NCBI GenBank assembly: GCA_001664505.1
Contig: CP011806.1
Location: forward strand, 3,473,385-3,537,384
Direction of reading: 5' to 3'
From: Acidobacteria bacterium Mor1
GTDB lineage: Bacteria; Acidobacteriota; Polarisedimenticolia; Polarisedimenticolales; Polarisedimenticolaceae
Length of the DNA stretch: 64,000 nucleotides
The notes below the pieces were generated by a model, which saw only the letters and a program-made list of their open reading frames with translations, had not been told where the DNA came from and ran no database searches. Positions 1-7,083 of this stretch are shown here, piece after piece (the first letter of the stretch is position 1; each line of letters starts with the position of its first letter). Position numbers and translations under genes: made by a program.

Positions 1-1323
1 CGCCGAGGTCTCTCCGACCTGGTGCCCGGCGCGGCCGACCCGCTGCAGGCCCCGGGCAACCGAACCCGGCGACTCCACCAGGATCACCCGGTCGACGGCG
101 CCCATGTCGATCCCCAGCTCCAACGAACTGGTGGCGACGATACCCTTGAGCCGTCCCGCCTTGAGCGCCTCCTCGATCTCCCGGCGCTCTTCGTGGGAGA
201 TGCTGCCGTGATGCGAGCGCACCAGGTTCTCTTCGGCCAGGTCGTTGAGCCTTTGGGCCAGCCGCTCACAGAGGCCGCGGCTGTTGACGAAGATGATCGT
301 CGACCGATTGGCGCGGATCTCGTCGACCAGTTCCGGGTAGATCGCCGACCACAATCCACGTTCGGCGTCGTTGCCGCCGGCGTGGGGGCCGAGACTCATC
401 CCGGTACGGCCGGCGGGATCCAGCTTCTGAACCTTGCCGCGCGAAGCCGGCTCTCCGTCGATGTCACCGTGACCGGCACCCGATTCGTTGTCGTCATCCT
501 CGGCGCGATCCAGCTCCGCCGCATCGGTCAGCCCTTGCGACCGATACAACTCCGCGAGGATCGATCCACCCTGAGGTTCGTCCGGTTGAGGCGGCGCCGG
601 CACGTTCTCCATGTCCGGCACCGGCACGATCACCCGCAGGTCGACCTTCGGCGCCGTCGACGTGTCGACGATCTTGACCGGACGGTCTCCGCCGAGGAAC
701 CGCGCCACATCTTCCGGCGGTCGCACCGTGGCCGACAGGCCAACCCGCTGGGGATCCTTCTCCGCCGCCTCGCTCAACCGCTCCAACGACAGCGCCAGAT
801 GCACCCCCCGCTTGGTCGGCGCCAGGGCGTGGACCTCGTCGACGATCACCGTGTGCACCGTGCGGAAGTTCTCCCGGGTGCGGCTGCTCAACATCAGGTA
901 GAGCGACTCCGGTGTCGTCACCAGGATGTCGGCGGGATGCTTCAGTTGTCGCTGGCGATCCTTCTGGGGCGTATCCCCGGTGCGCACGTCGACCTCGACG
1001 TTGCGCACCGCAGCGCCGGCCAGTTCCGCCGTGCGGCGCACCCCGACCAGCGGCGAGCGGAGGTTGCGGTCGACGTCGTAGACAAGCGCCTTGAGCGGCG
1101 AGACGTAGACCACCCGCACACCCTTGGGTTCATCGACCGGAGTGCGGATCAGCTGATCGATGCTGTAGAGAAAGGCGGCGAGGGTCTTGCCGCTCCCGGT
1201 GGGGGCGAGCAACAGGGCGTGCTCACCGGCCGCGATCCGCGGCCAGCCCTGTTCCTGCACCGGCGTGGGCCCGCCGAAGCTGGCCTCGAACCACCGCCGG
1301 GTGATCTCGCTCAGATAGTCCAT
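1..1323 (-). CDS. lhr: Lhr-type DEAD/DEAH-box ATP-dependent helicase, N-terminal part (runs off window)
   Basis: Superfamily 2 helicase core of the Lhr (large helicase-related) family, which unwinds RNA-DNA or DNA duplexes in repair. The frame is open from the ATG at 1323 through the window edge, so the C-terminal part is missing; about 440 residues are visible and full Lhr proteins are usually 800-1500. Seen in order: Walker A APTGSGKT (about residues 40-47), DEVH box (about 161-164), motif III SAT shortly after, and motif VI QRVGRAGH (about 426-433). Between motif III and the second RecA lobe is an acidic, Gly/Asp-rich stretch (about 210-275) that looks like an insertion. The large plus-strand open frame over the same bases is a shadow. 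The family assignment is firm; the exact Lhr subgroup is not. Confidence 0.9.
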   Translation of the reverse strand, partial: MDYLSEITRRWFEASFGGPTPVQEQGWPRIAAGEHALLLAPTGSGKTLAAFLYSIDQLIRTPVDEPKGVRVVYVSPLKALVYDVDRNLRSPLVGVRRTAELAGAAVRNVEVDVRTGDTPQKDRQRQLKHPADILVTTPESLYLMLSSRTRENFRTVHTVIVDEVHALAPTKRGVHLALSLERLSEAAEKDPQRVGLSATVRPPEDVARFLGGDRPVKIVDTSTAPKVDLRVIVPVPDMENVPAPPQPDEPQGGSILAELYRSQGLTDAAELDRAEDDDNESGAGHGDIDGEPASRGKVQKLDPAGRTGMSLGPHAGGNDAERGLWSAIYPELVDEIRANRSTIIFVNSRGLCERLAQRLNDLAEENLVRSHHGSISHEERREIEEALKAGRLKGIVATSSLELGIDMGAVDRVILVESPGSVARGLQRVGRAGHQVGETSA

Positions 1324-1429
1324 GCCCGTGGATAGATGATACCCGCGGGCGCCGGAATCCGGCGAAGCCCGAGCCTCAGTAGGCGGGCTTGTTGTCAGGA
1401 TATGTCAGCAGCCGGCGAACTCACGCGAT

Positions 1430-2260
1430 TCAGAGCTGCGGACCCAACGGCCAGGGCCACCAGATGCGCCCGCAGCCGTCGATGCCGTAGCTCACCGAGT
1501 CGCCCAGTCCGATCCAGGGAAACTCGTCATCGTCGACCGCGATCAACACGTCCCCCAACCGCACCCTGGGGTAGGCGCGCGGCCCCCGGAAGAATCTGCG
1601 CTCCGCGGCGTCGAGATCTGCTTCGTCACCGGCGCTCTCGGAATGGTCCTCCTGGAGCGGCTCGATTCTCTCCTCGACGACCCCATCCCGAGGCTCGACA
1701 AGCGTGACGGTGTATCGGCGATAGAGCGGAGCGGAGCATCCATCGCGCCCCTGGGTAAACTCGACGTTGTTCTCGCTGACGCTGGCGATGCCTCGTTCGA
1801 ACACGAGGGTTCGGTGAACCCGCCCTCCCATCACCTTTCCGGAATCGCAGTCGGCCAGCGGCCCGAGGCGCTCGGTCCAGCCGATCCGGTCGATCGTTTC
1901 CAGGATCACGTCCTCCGACCAACCCGGCGTGGACGATCCGTAGAACCGCATGTCGTCGTCGCTGTAGCCGTGTTTGAGGACGGAGCCGTCGATCCAGAAG
2001 GAGAGCATCGTCAACTCTCCGGCAACCTCGTAGGCGGTCACCCTGCGAACGTCGTCGGCGAACCAGGTGAGCATCCGATGCTTCGCAGGCGCCTCTGGAG
2101 CGCGCACCTGTCGATAGTCGTAGACCCCTAGTTCACAGCTGCTTGTCGTGCCCCGAGAAGCAGCACCGAACGACGACTCCAGCAGGTCCGACTCTTCGCT
2201 CACAGGGAAGAATGTGCCGGCAAGTCCGACCACGAGCAACGCGATGAGTGGATGGCCCAT
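1430..2260 (-). CDS. Exported protein of unknown function
   Basis: Not recognised. The chosen ATG at 2260 has an AGGAGT ribosome-binding site 7 bases upstream and gives an N-terminus MGHPLIALLVVGLAG that reads as a signal peptide or single membrane anchor; an in-frame ATG at 2293 would bury this hydrophobic stretch and has no comparable site. The mature part (about 255 residues) is acidic, has four or five Cys, and ends in a short Trp/Pro-rich tail (IWWPWPLGP). No catalytic motif is evident. It lies downstream of the repeat protein at 2375-4084 on the same strand with a gap of about 110 bases, so it may be co-transcribed. Probably a periplasmic or surface protein. Confidence 0.7.
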   Translation of the reverse strand: MGHPLIALLVVGLAGTFFPVSEESDLLESSFGAASRGTTSSCELGVYDYRQVRAPEAPAKHRMLTWFADDVRRVTAYEVAGELTMLSFWIDGSVLKHGYSDDDMRFYGSSTPGWSEDVILETIDRIGWTERLGPLADCDSGKVMGGRVHRTLVFERGIASVSENNVEFTQGRDGCSAPLYRRYTVTLVEPRDGVVEERIEPLQEDHSESAGDEADLDAAERRFFRGPRAYPRVRLGDVLIAVDDDEFPWIGLGDSVSYGIDGCGRIWWPWPLGPQL

Positions 2261-2374
2261 GTCTCGACTCCTTTGAGCCAAGACTACGCCCATCGTGGCG
2301 GGACACCTAGGACAACCAGGAGCCGTTGCGGAAAACGGACCGCAGTAGCGTCAACCTGCGCCTATTGCGCCTGC

Positions 2375-4084
2375 CTACTGCGCCCGGACGGTGATCCCCC
2401 AGGCCAGCGGATCGTCCGGCCCGCTGGCGTTCCACTCGCCGAAGGAGTGGGAGTCGTCGGTGACGTAGACCACCTCGTACTCACCGGGCTCCAGCATCAG
2501 GTCGCCGCGGTAGGACCGGTTCTTGTCGGCGCCGCCGGCGTGGCGGGTCTCGTCGTAGTCCATGCGCCAGACCCGGCGGCCGTCGCCGTCGACGATGTAG
2601 CCGTAGTCGTACATCTCGCCGTGGTCCCCCTCGCCGAGGGCGTAGATCATCACCCGGGTCGGCGCGTCGAGGCGGAAGCGGTCCCGCTCGCGGACATCGT
2701 CGGAGACTCGGACGATGCTGGCCAGCACGTTGTCGTCGGCCTCGACCTCGTCCAGGTCGAGCTTTTCGATCCGCGCACCTTCCATCGGCGCGATGGCCAT
2801 ACCCCACGCCTCGGGCAGGAAGGGCGCCGCGGCGTTCCAGTCGACGTAGCTGTGGGAGGAGTCGGTCATGTAGTAGGCCTGGTAGGTGCCTGCAGGCAGG
2901 GTCACCGGGCCGTCAAACATGCGGTTCTTCTCGGCGCCGCCGGCGCTGACGGTGTTGCGGCGGGTCATCTCCCAGGCAACTTCACCGGTGGAGGCGTCGA
3001 CGATCCAGCCGCGGTCAAAGAAGTCGCGGCTGCTGTACTCACCGACCGCACGCACGTGCAGGGTGCTCTTGCGATCGAGCCGGAACGCGGCTTCCAGCAC
3101 CTCACCGTCGCCGGCGCGGGTCATGTCGATGGAAGGGATCATCTCGGGGCGATCGATGGTGCGGAACGCGCTGCGGTCGAAGCCCTGGCCCGCCAGCATG
3201 GTGATGCCCCAGTTCAGCGGGTCCAGCGGCGCGGTGGCGTTGAACTCGGGGAAGGCGTGGGAATCGTCGGTGCCGAAACCGAGCACGTAACGGCCCGCGG
3301 GAAGCTGCACGTCATCCTTGACCATGCGGTTCTTGCGGGCGCCGCCGGCGTGACGGCCGAGGCGGTCGTCGGTGGTCCAGACCCGCTCCATGGTGTCGAG
3401 GTTGAGGATCCAGCCGTAGTCGCTGGCGTGGCGGCCGCTGCGTTCCTCGAAGGCGTAGAGCTCCACGGTCGCCGGTCGGGTCAGCTCGAAGGCCTCTTCG
3501 ATGAACTGTGAGTCGCCTGTTTCGTGAATGCGCACCAGCGTGTTCGGCATGGCGCCGTCGGGCTCGAAGCGTTGGGAACGCACCCGGTCGCGGGTGGTCA
3601 CTCGAATGAAACACTCGGGGAGGTCATCTTCGATGCGGCTGACCTTGCCCTTGAACATCCGCTCCAGCAGGCTGTCGTCGTCGTCCTGCTGACGCCAGTG
3701 GTGCTCGCGATGATGCGAGAAGAGATACACCTCGTAGCGGCCGGGCTCGAGGCGCATCTGTTCGCTTCCGCGGCGCAGGCTGCCCTTGAGCGAGCGGGAG
3801 TCGTCGTAGCTCAGCTCCCAGACCGGCTCGCGGGTATCGCTGCGCAGCACCCAGGCCGCTACCGACATCGCATTGTCGCGCCGGTCGGAGCTGAACCAGT
3901 TGCGCCCCATATCGTCGGATCGCCGGCCGACCGCCTCGATCTCCACATCGGCGGCCTCCATCAGTTCGAAGCCTCCGATCTGTAGTTCGCTTGCTTCGGG
4001 ACGGTCGAGTTCCATCAGCACGCCGGCGAACAAACCGGTAGCCGACAGCAGCATCGCGGCCGCGAGGACGATCAACTTGCGCAT
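2375..4084 (-). CDS. Secreted protein with four ~115-residue repeats
   Basis: A 569-residue exported protein with no recognised function. The ATG at 4084 is preceded by AGGAGG at good spacing and gives a clear signal peptide (MRKLIVLAAAMLLSATGLFAG); the longer upstream frame lacks this. The rest is four tandem copies of one domain. Each copy has a beta-rich half with WxxD or DYGWI, a central AGGAxKNR motif, then LxAGxYxxxxxTDDSHS, and ends WNAxxPxxPxxWGI. The first copy is the most diverged: it lacks the AGGAxKNR and WNA blocks and has a His/Arg/Asp-rich stretch instead. The domain pattern suggests a beta-sandwich surface or periplasmic protein, perhaps ligand-binding; this is inference. Upstream is the hairpin-rich gap 4085-4701. 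Confidence 0.8.
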   Translation of the reverse strand: MRKLIVLAAAMLLSATGLFAGVLMELDRPEASELQIGGFELMEAADVEIEAVGRRSDDMGRNWFSSDRRDNAMSVAAWVLRSDTREPVWELSYDDSRSLKGSLRRGSEQMRLEPGRYEVYLFSHHREHHWRQQDDDDSLLERMFKGKVSRIEDDLPECFIRVTTRDRVRSQRFEPDGAMPNTLVRIHETGDSQFIEEAFELTRPATVELYAFEERSGRHASDYGWILNLDTMERVWTTDDRLGRHAGGARKNRMVKDDVQLPAGRYVLGFGTDDSHAFPEFNATAPLDPLNWGITMLAGQGFDRSAFRTIDRPEMIPSIDMTRAGDGEVLEAAFRLDRKSTLHVRAVGEYSSRDFFDRGWIVDASTGEVAWEMTRRNTVSAGGAEKNRMFDGPVTLPAGTYQAYYMTDSSHSYVDWNAAAPFLPEAWGMAIAPMEGARIEKLDLDEVEADDNVLASIVRVSDDVRERDRFRLDAPTRVMIYALGEGDHGEMYDYGYIVDGDGRRVWRMDYDETRHAGGADKNRSYRGDLMLEPGEYEVVYVTDDSHSFGEWNASGPDDPLAWGITVRAQ

Positions 4085-4148
4085 GGGGTTCCCTCCTGGG
4101 TTTCGCCAGTAACAACGCATTAGCGCCCAGGGAGGTTTCGGGCTGATT

Positions 4149-4192
4149 CAGAAGAAACGGGCGGGGCGGCGCTCGACAGGCCGCCCCGCCCG
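4149..4192 (-). terminator. Rho-independent terminator-like hairpin (minus strand)
   Basis: Perfect 13-bp GC-rich stem (4158-4170 with 4180-4192) with a 9-base loop. Read on the minus strand it is followed by TTTCTTCTG. It lies upstream of the minus-strand gene starting at 4084, so if it terminates anything it must be a transcript starting in 4200-4700, or it insulates or attenuates the 4084 gene. Confidence 0.45.
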
Positions 4193-4421
4193 GAGTCGAG
4201 GGGTGGGCTTGCTGCCCGCCTTTCGCCGGCCCCCACGCTGCGCCCCACGGGCTAACGAGCGATACCGCGAGACCGCCAGGGGGAGGCAAGGCGGGCGCGG
4301 ACTCAGCGTGGAAGGTGCAGGCCGGGAAAGGCGGGACTTTTTCGATCTGTAAGGGTTCCGGATCCCCGCCTCCGGCGGACGGATGGGCGGGGCTGGGCGC
4401 GACTCCTCCTGGTTCCGGGCC

Positions 4422-4440
4422 ACCCTTACATAAGGGTTTT
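4422..4440 (+). terminator. Short hairpin with T-run, possible attenuator
   Basis: ACCCTTA and TAAGGGT form a 7-bp stem (6 bp with a 4-base loop) followed directly by TTTT on the plus strand. An upstream copy TGTAAGGGT at 4348-4356 can pair instead with ACCCTTACA at 4422-4430, giving a mutually exclusive pairing of attenuator type. Seen in sequence; function is inference. Confidence 0.3.
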
Positions 4441-4701
4441 GGCCGGATTCCGGCCCGGCGGCAACCGGCTATGGGGTAGCCCGGTTGCCGGACTGGGATT
4501 CTTGGCGGGGCGGCATGGAGACCACCCACCTTCGCCCTGGATTCGCCCCCGCCGGCAGGTCCCGCCCGGGCATCCCTCCCGCTCGGGCAGAAAAACCGCC
4601 GAAAAGCCGTTTACGATAGGCATTCGCCCCCTGGTTCGAACCTTCTCCGGTCCTTCCGCATTCATCTCAGCGGAACCGGAAGGGATTCCAGGGAGCACCG
4701 T

Positions 4702-5253
4702 ATGGGAGCGATCGCCATCGCCGGAGACCGAGCAGACCGGAACCTCGACGAGACGGTCGCCCGTGCGCGCTCCGGCGATATGTCCGCTTTCGAGACCCTC
4801 TACCGGGAAAACGCCGGCCGGGTCCACGCGATCTGCCTGCGGATGACCCAGAACAAGGCCAAGGCGGAAGAGCTGACCCAGGAAGCTTTCCTCCGGGCCT
4901 GGCGCAAACTCGACCTGTTCCGCGGTGGAAACTTCGGCGCCTGGATGGCCCGGGTCGCCGCCAACGTGGTGATCGCCGAGCGGCGGACCCACGGCCCCCG
5001 GGAAGCCCGGGAGGAATCGATCGACGAATCCGGACCCCGGCCGGCTCCGCGGCTCAGCGCCACGGGGAAGGGCATCGACCTGGAGCGGGCGATGGCGACC
5101 CTGCCGGAACGGGCGCGGCACGTCTTCGTGCTGCACGATATTGAGGGCTACCAACACGACGAGATCGGGCAGATGCTCGGAATCGCCGGTGGGACGTCCA
5201 AATCCCAGCTGCACCGCGCACGGCGGTTGCTGCGGGAGGCATTGCAGTCATGA
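4702..5253 (+). CDS. ECF-type RNA polymerase sigma factor
   Basis: Extracytoplasmic-function sigma factor that directs RNA polymerase to a small regulon. The 183 residues are the usual ECF size, with a sigma-2 region (about residues 20-92, including the ELTQEAFLRAWRKLDLF core helix) and a sigma-4 helix-turn-helix region (about 125-180, PERARHVFVLHDIEGYQHDE then SQLHRARRLLREAL). It overlaps the next gene, a membrane anti-sigma factor, by ATGA, the classic arrangement for a sigma/anti-sigma pair. The operon continues with a secreted DUF4097-type protein that may be its output or feedback component. The exact ECF group cannot be given from sequence reading alone. Confidence 0.92.
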   Translation: MGAIAIAGDRADRNLDETVARARSGDMSAFETLYRENAGRVHAICLRMTQNKAKAEELTQEAFLRAWRKLDLFRGGNFGAWMARVAANVVIAERRTHGPREAREESIDESGPRPAPRLSATGKGIDLERAMATLPERARHVFVLHDIEGYQHDEIGQMLGIAGGTSKSQLHRARRLLREALQS

Positions 5254-5933
5254 ACGAGAAAAAGAACCGCCTGGATGAAGCGCTGCTCAACGACTACGTC
5301 GACGGGCTCTTGGATGATGCCGAGCGGGAGCAGCTCGAACGGCAACTGGCCGACTGTGAATCCAGTCGCCAAGAGGTCGAGGCGCTGAAGGCGCTGCGAG
5401 CCGAAGCCGCCGCCCTGCCCAAGGAGGTGGCCCCCGGGCGTGACCTCTTTCCTGAGATCCGCCAGGCGCTGGATTCCGAGATGGCGGCGCGGCCCACGCC
5501 GCGTGCCGCCTGGATCGGGCTGGCGGCGGCGCTCCTGATCGTCGCCGGACTGAGCGGCTGGTTGCTCCGCGGCCAGTGGGCGCCGGGCGCCGACGGGGGC
5601 GCCACGGCAGCCAACGGCGGAGCCGCCGGACAGGACGGACCGCCCCAGATCAGCCTCGCGGCCGACGAGGGGATGGACTTCGCCGCCATCGAACAGGAAT
5701 ATGTGCGCGCAGCCGAGCTGTTGCTGGAGTCGATCGAGGCTCGTAGCGATCAGCTCGCGCCTGAGACCCAGGCGGCGCTGCGTGAGAATTTGGCCATCAT
5801 CGACCGTGCGATCGAAGAGATCCGCGCGGCGCTCGCGAAAGATCCCGGCGGGGAAGCGCAGACCGAGATGCTGACCGCCATGTACCGTCAGAAGCTGGAT
5901 CTCCTGTGGAGAGTTTCCAGGCTCTCCTCGTAA
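5250..5933 (+). CDS. Membrane anti-sigma factor
   Basis: Partner of the sigma factor at 4702-5253, to which it is translationally coupled by an ATGA overlap. The 227-residue protein has an N-terminal cytoplasmic anti-sigma-like helix bundle (LLNDYVDGLLDDAEREQLERQL), one membrane helix (about residues 89-107, AAWIGLAAALLIVAGLSGWLL), an Ala/Gly-rich linker and a C-terminal helical domain rich in Glu/Arg. The Zn-binding HxxxCxxC signature of typical ZAS anti-sigma factors is not present; only one Cys occurs near that place, so zinc-thiol redox control is unlikely. The C-terminal region presumably senses an envelope signal; this is inference. Confidence 0.8.
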   Translation: MNEKKNRLDEALLNDYVDGLLDDAEREQLERQLADCESSRQEVEALKALRAEAAALPKEVAPGRDLFPEIRQALDSEMAARPTPRAAWIGLAAALLIVAGLSGWLLRGQWAPGADGGATAANGGAAGQDGPPQISLAADEGMDFAAIEQEYVRAAELLLESIEARSDQLAPETQAALRENLAIIDRAIEEIRAALAKDPGGEAQTEMLTAMYRQKLDLLWRVSRLSS

Positions 5934-5948
5934 CGGGAGGAAGGAACG

Positions 5949-6809
5949 ATGATCAAGTCCTCGATTGCAGCCAAGAGTGCCCACGCCCGCAAGGCGACCC
6001 TCGCCCGCTTCCTCTTGATCGGCCTGGTGGCCGTGGCCCTGGCGCTGCCCGCCGCGGCCGGCCGGGACGACTCCCCCCGCAGCAAGGGTGGACGGGAAGT
6101 CGACCTGACCCACGACATGGCCCCCCGGGGCGAAGTCTCCCTGGAAGTGGTCTCCGGCGACATCACCGTGATCGGCTGGGACCGCAGCGAGATGCGCATC
6201 AGCGGCTGGGTCGGACCCGGCGTCGATGACATCGAGATCGACAAGAATGACGGCGACATCGACATCAGCGTCGACCTGCACAGCGGCTCCCACCGGAACA
6301 ACCGGGCCAACGTCGATCTGACCATCCACGTGCCGAACAATGCCGACCTGGATCTCGAGTGCGTCAGCGCCCGGATCGAGGTAGACGGCGTCGGCGGCGT
6401 GATCAACATCGAGAACGTCTCCGGCCGCATCGATGTCGGCGACTCCTTCCGCGAACTGAACGTGGAATCGGTCAGCGGCAAGGTGGTCGCTCGCAGCACC
6501 ACCGCCCCGCGGGATGTCTCCATCGAGGCGGTCTCGGGCACCATGGAGCTCGACCTGGCGCTCAACGACCGCTCGTCGATCACGCTGGAATCGGTCTCGG
6601 GCACCGTGACCCTGAGCCTCGACAAGAACGTCAGCGCCGACTTCGACATCGAGACCTTCAGCGGCAGCATCCGCAACGGCCTCGGCGGCCCCCAGGCCCG
6701 CCGCGAGAAGTTCGGTCCCGGCCAGAGCCTCGAGTTCAGCCACAACGGCGGCGGAGCCTCGGTCGAGATCGATGTCTTCAGCGGCTCGGTCCGGCTGGAG
6801 AAGCGCTAG
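5949..6809 (+). CDS. Secreted DUF4097-family beta-helix-like protein
   Basis: 286 residues with a signal peptide (about 1-37, ending LALPAAAG) and then a series of short repeats of the type VSGxIxVxxxxxxLxVESVSGxVxA, the hallmark of the DUF4097 (putative adhesin) family that folds as a stacked beta-ladder. Repeats include VSGDITV, VSARIEV, VSGRIDV, VSGKVVA, VSGTMEL, VSGTVTL and FSGSIRN. A GGGAGGAAGG ribosome-binding site precedes the ATG, 15 bases after the anti-sigma stop, so it is the third gene of the sigma operon. Members often sit next to ECF sigma/anti-sigma pairs; the molecular role is not known. Confidence 0.85.
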   Translation: MIKSSIAAKSAHARKATLARFLLIGLVAVALALPAAAGRDDSPRSKGGREVDLTHDMAPRGEVSLEVVSGDITVIGWDRSEMRISGWVGPGVDDIEIDKNDGDIDISVDLHSGSHRNNRANVDLTIHVPNNADLDLECVSARIEVDGVGGVINIENVSGRIDVGDSFRELNVESVSGKVVARSTTAPRDVSIEAVSGTMELDLALNDRSSITLESVSGTVTLSLDKNVSADFDIETFSGSIRNGLGGPQARREKFGPGQSLEFSHNGGGASVEIDVFSGSVRLEKR

Positions 6810-6817
6810 CCGCGATC

Positions 6818-6835
6818 GGCGGACATCTGTCCGCC
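6818..6835. terminator. Hairpin after the sigma operon
   Basis: GGCGGAC and GTCCGCC form a perfect 7-bp stem with a 4-base loop 8 bases after the stop of the DUF4097 gene. No T-run follows, so it may be a weak or Rho-assisted terminator or only an mRNA 3' stabiliser. Confidence 0.35.
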
Positions 6836-7083
6836 GTAGCCGACGACGACCGTTGCGCCGGTTGCGATCGCGGGAACCCGCACTCGCACGGCGCTCCATC
6901 GGACTCCGGTGCGACCTCGACGCTGCTTGCGGCGAGGGACGCCCCGTCGGAGTGACCTCCGACGAGTACAGTTCCGAACAAACGGCTCCAAAAAGAAAGG
7001 TGCGAGATGCGGCATTCCCCACGCGTCCCGTTTGTTGGTTACACTGGAGGGTCCCCGTCCTCGGCGCGGTAGGAGGCGTCGGC

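Larger units (their letters stand above)
4085..4701. other. 617-bp gene-free stretch with several strong hairpins
   Basis: No convincing gene on either strand. Open frames here are GC-rich shadows with Arg/Pro-rich composition and no ribosome-binding sites. Four inverted repeats stand out: a 13-bp GC stem at 4158-4192, a 7-bp stem followed by TTTT at 4422-4440, a 7-bp palindrome at 4441-4455, and a 13-bp stem with one bulge at 4459-4490. The last ~210 bases before the sigma-factor gene at 4702 are probably its promoter and leader. No tRNA, SRP, RNase P or tmRNA signature motif was found by eye. Confidence 0.55.

Noticed and set aside
22-1335. 437-codon open frame on the plus strand
   Set aside because: Antisense shadow of the Lhr helicase; Arg/Asp/His-rich, no ribosome-binding site, while the minus strand shows helicase motifs.
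4620-4700. Possible tRNA T-loop (GGTTCGAACC at about 4634)
   Set aside because: No acceptor stem, anticodon arm or CCA could be matched around it; the motif is a short palindrome only.
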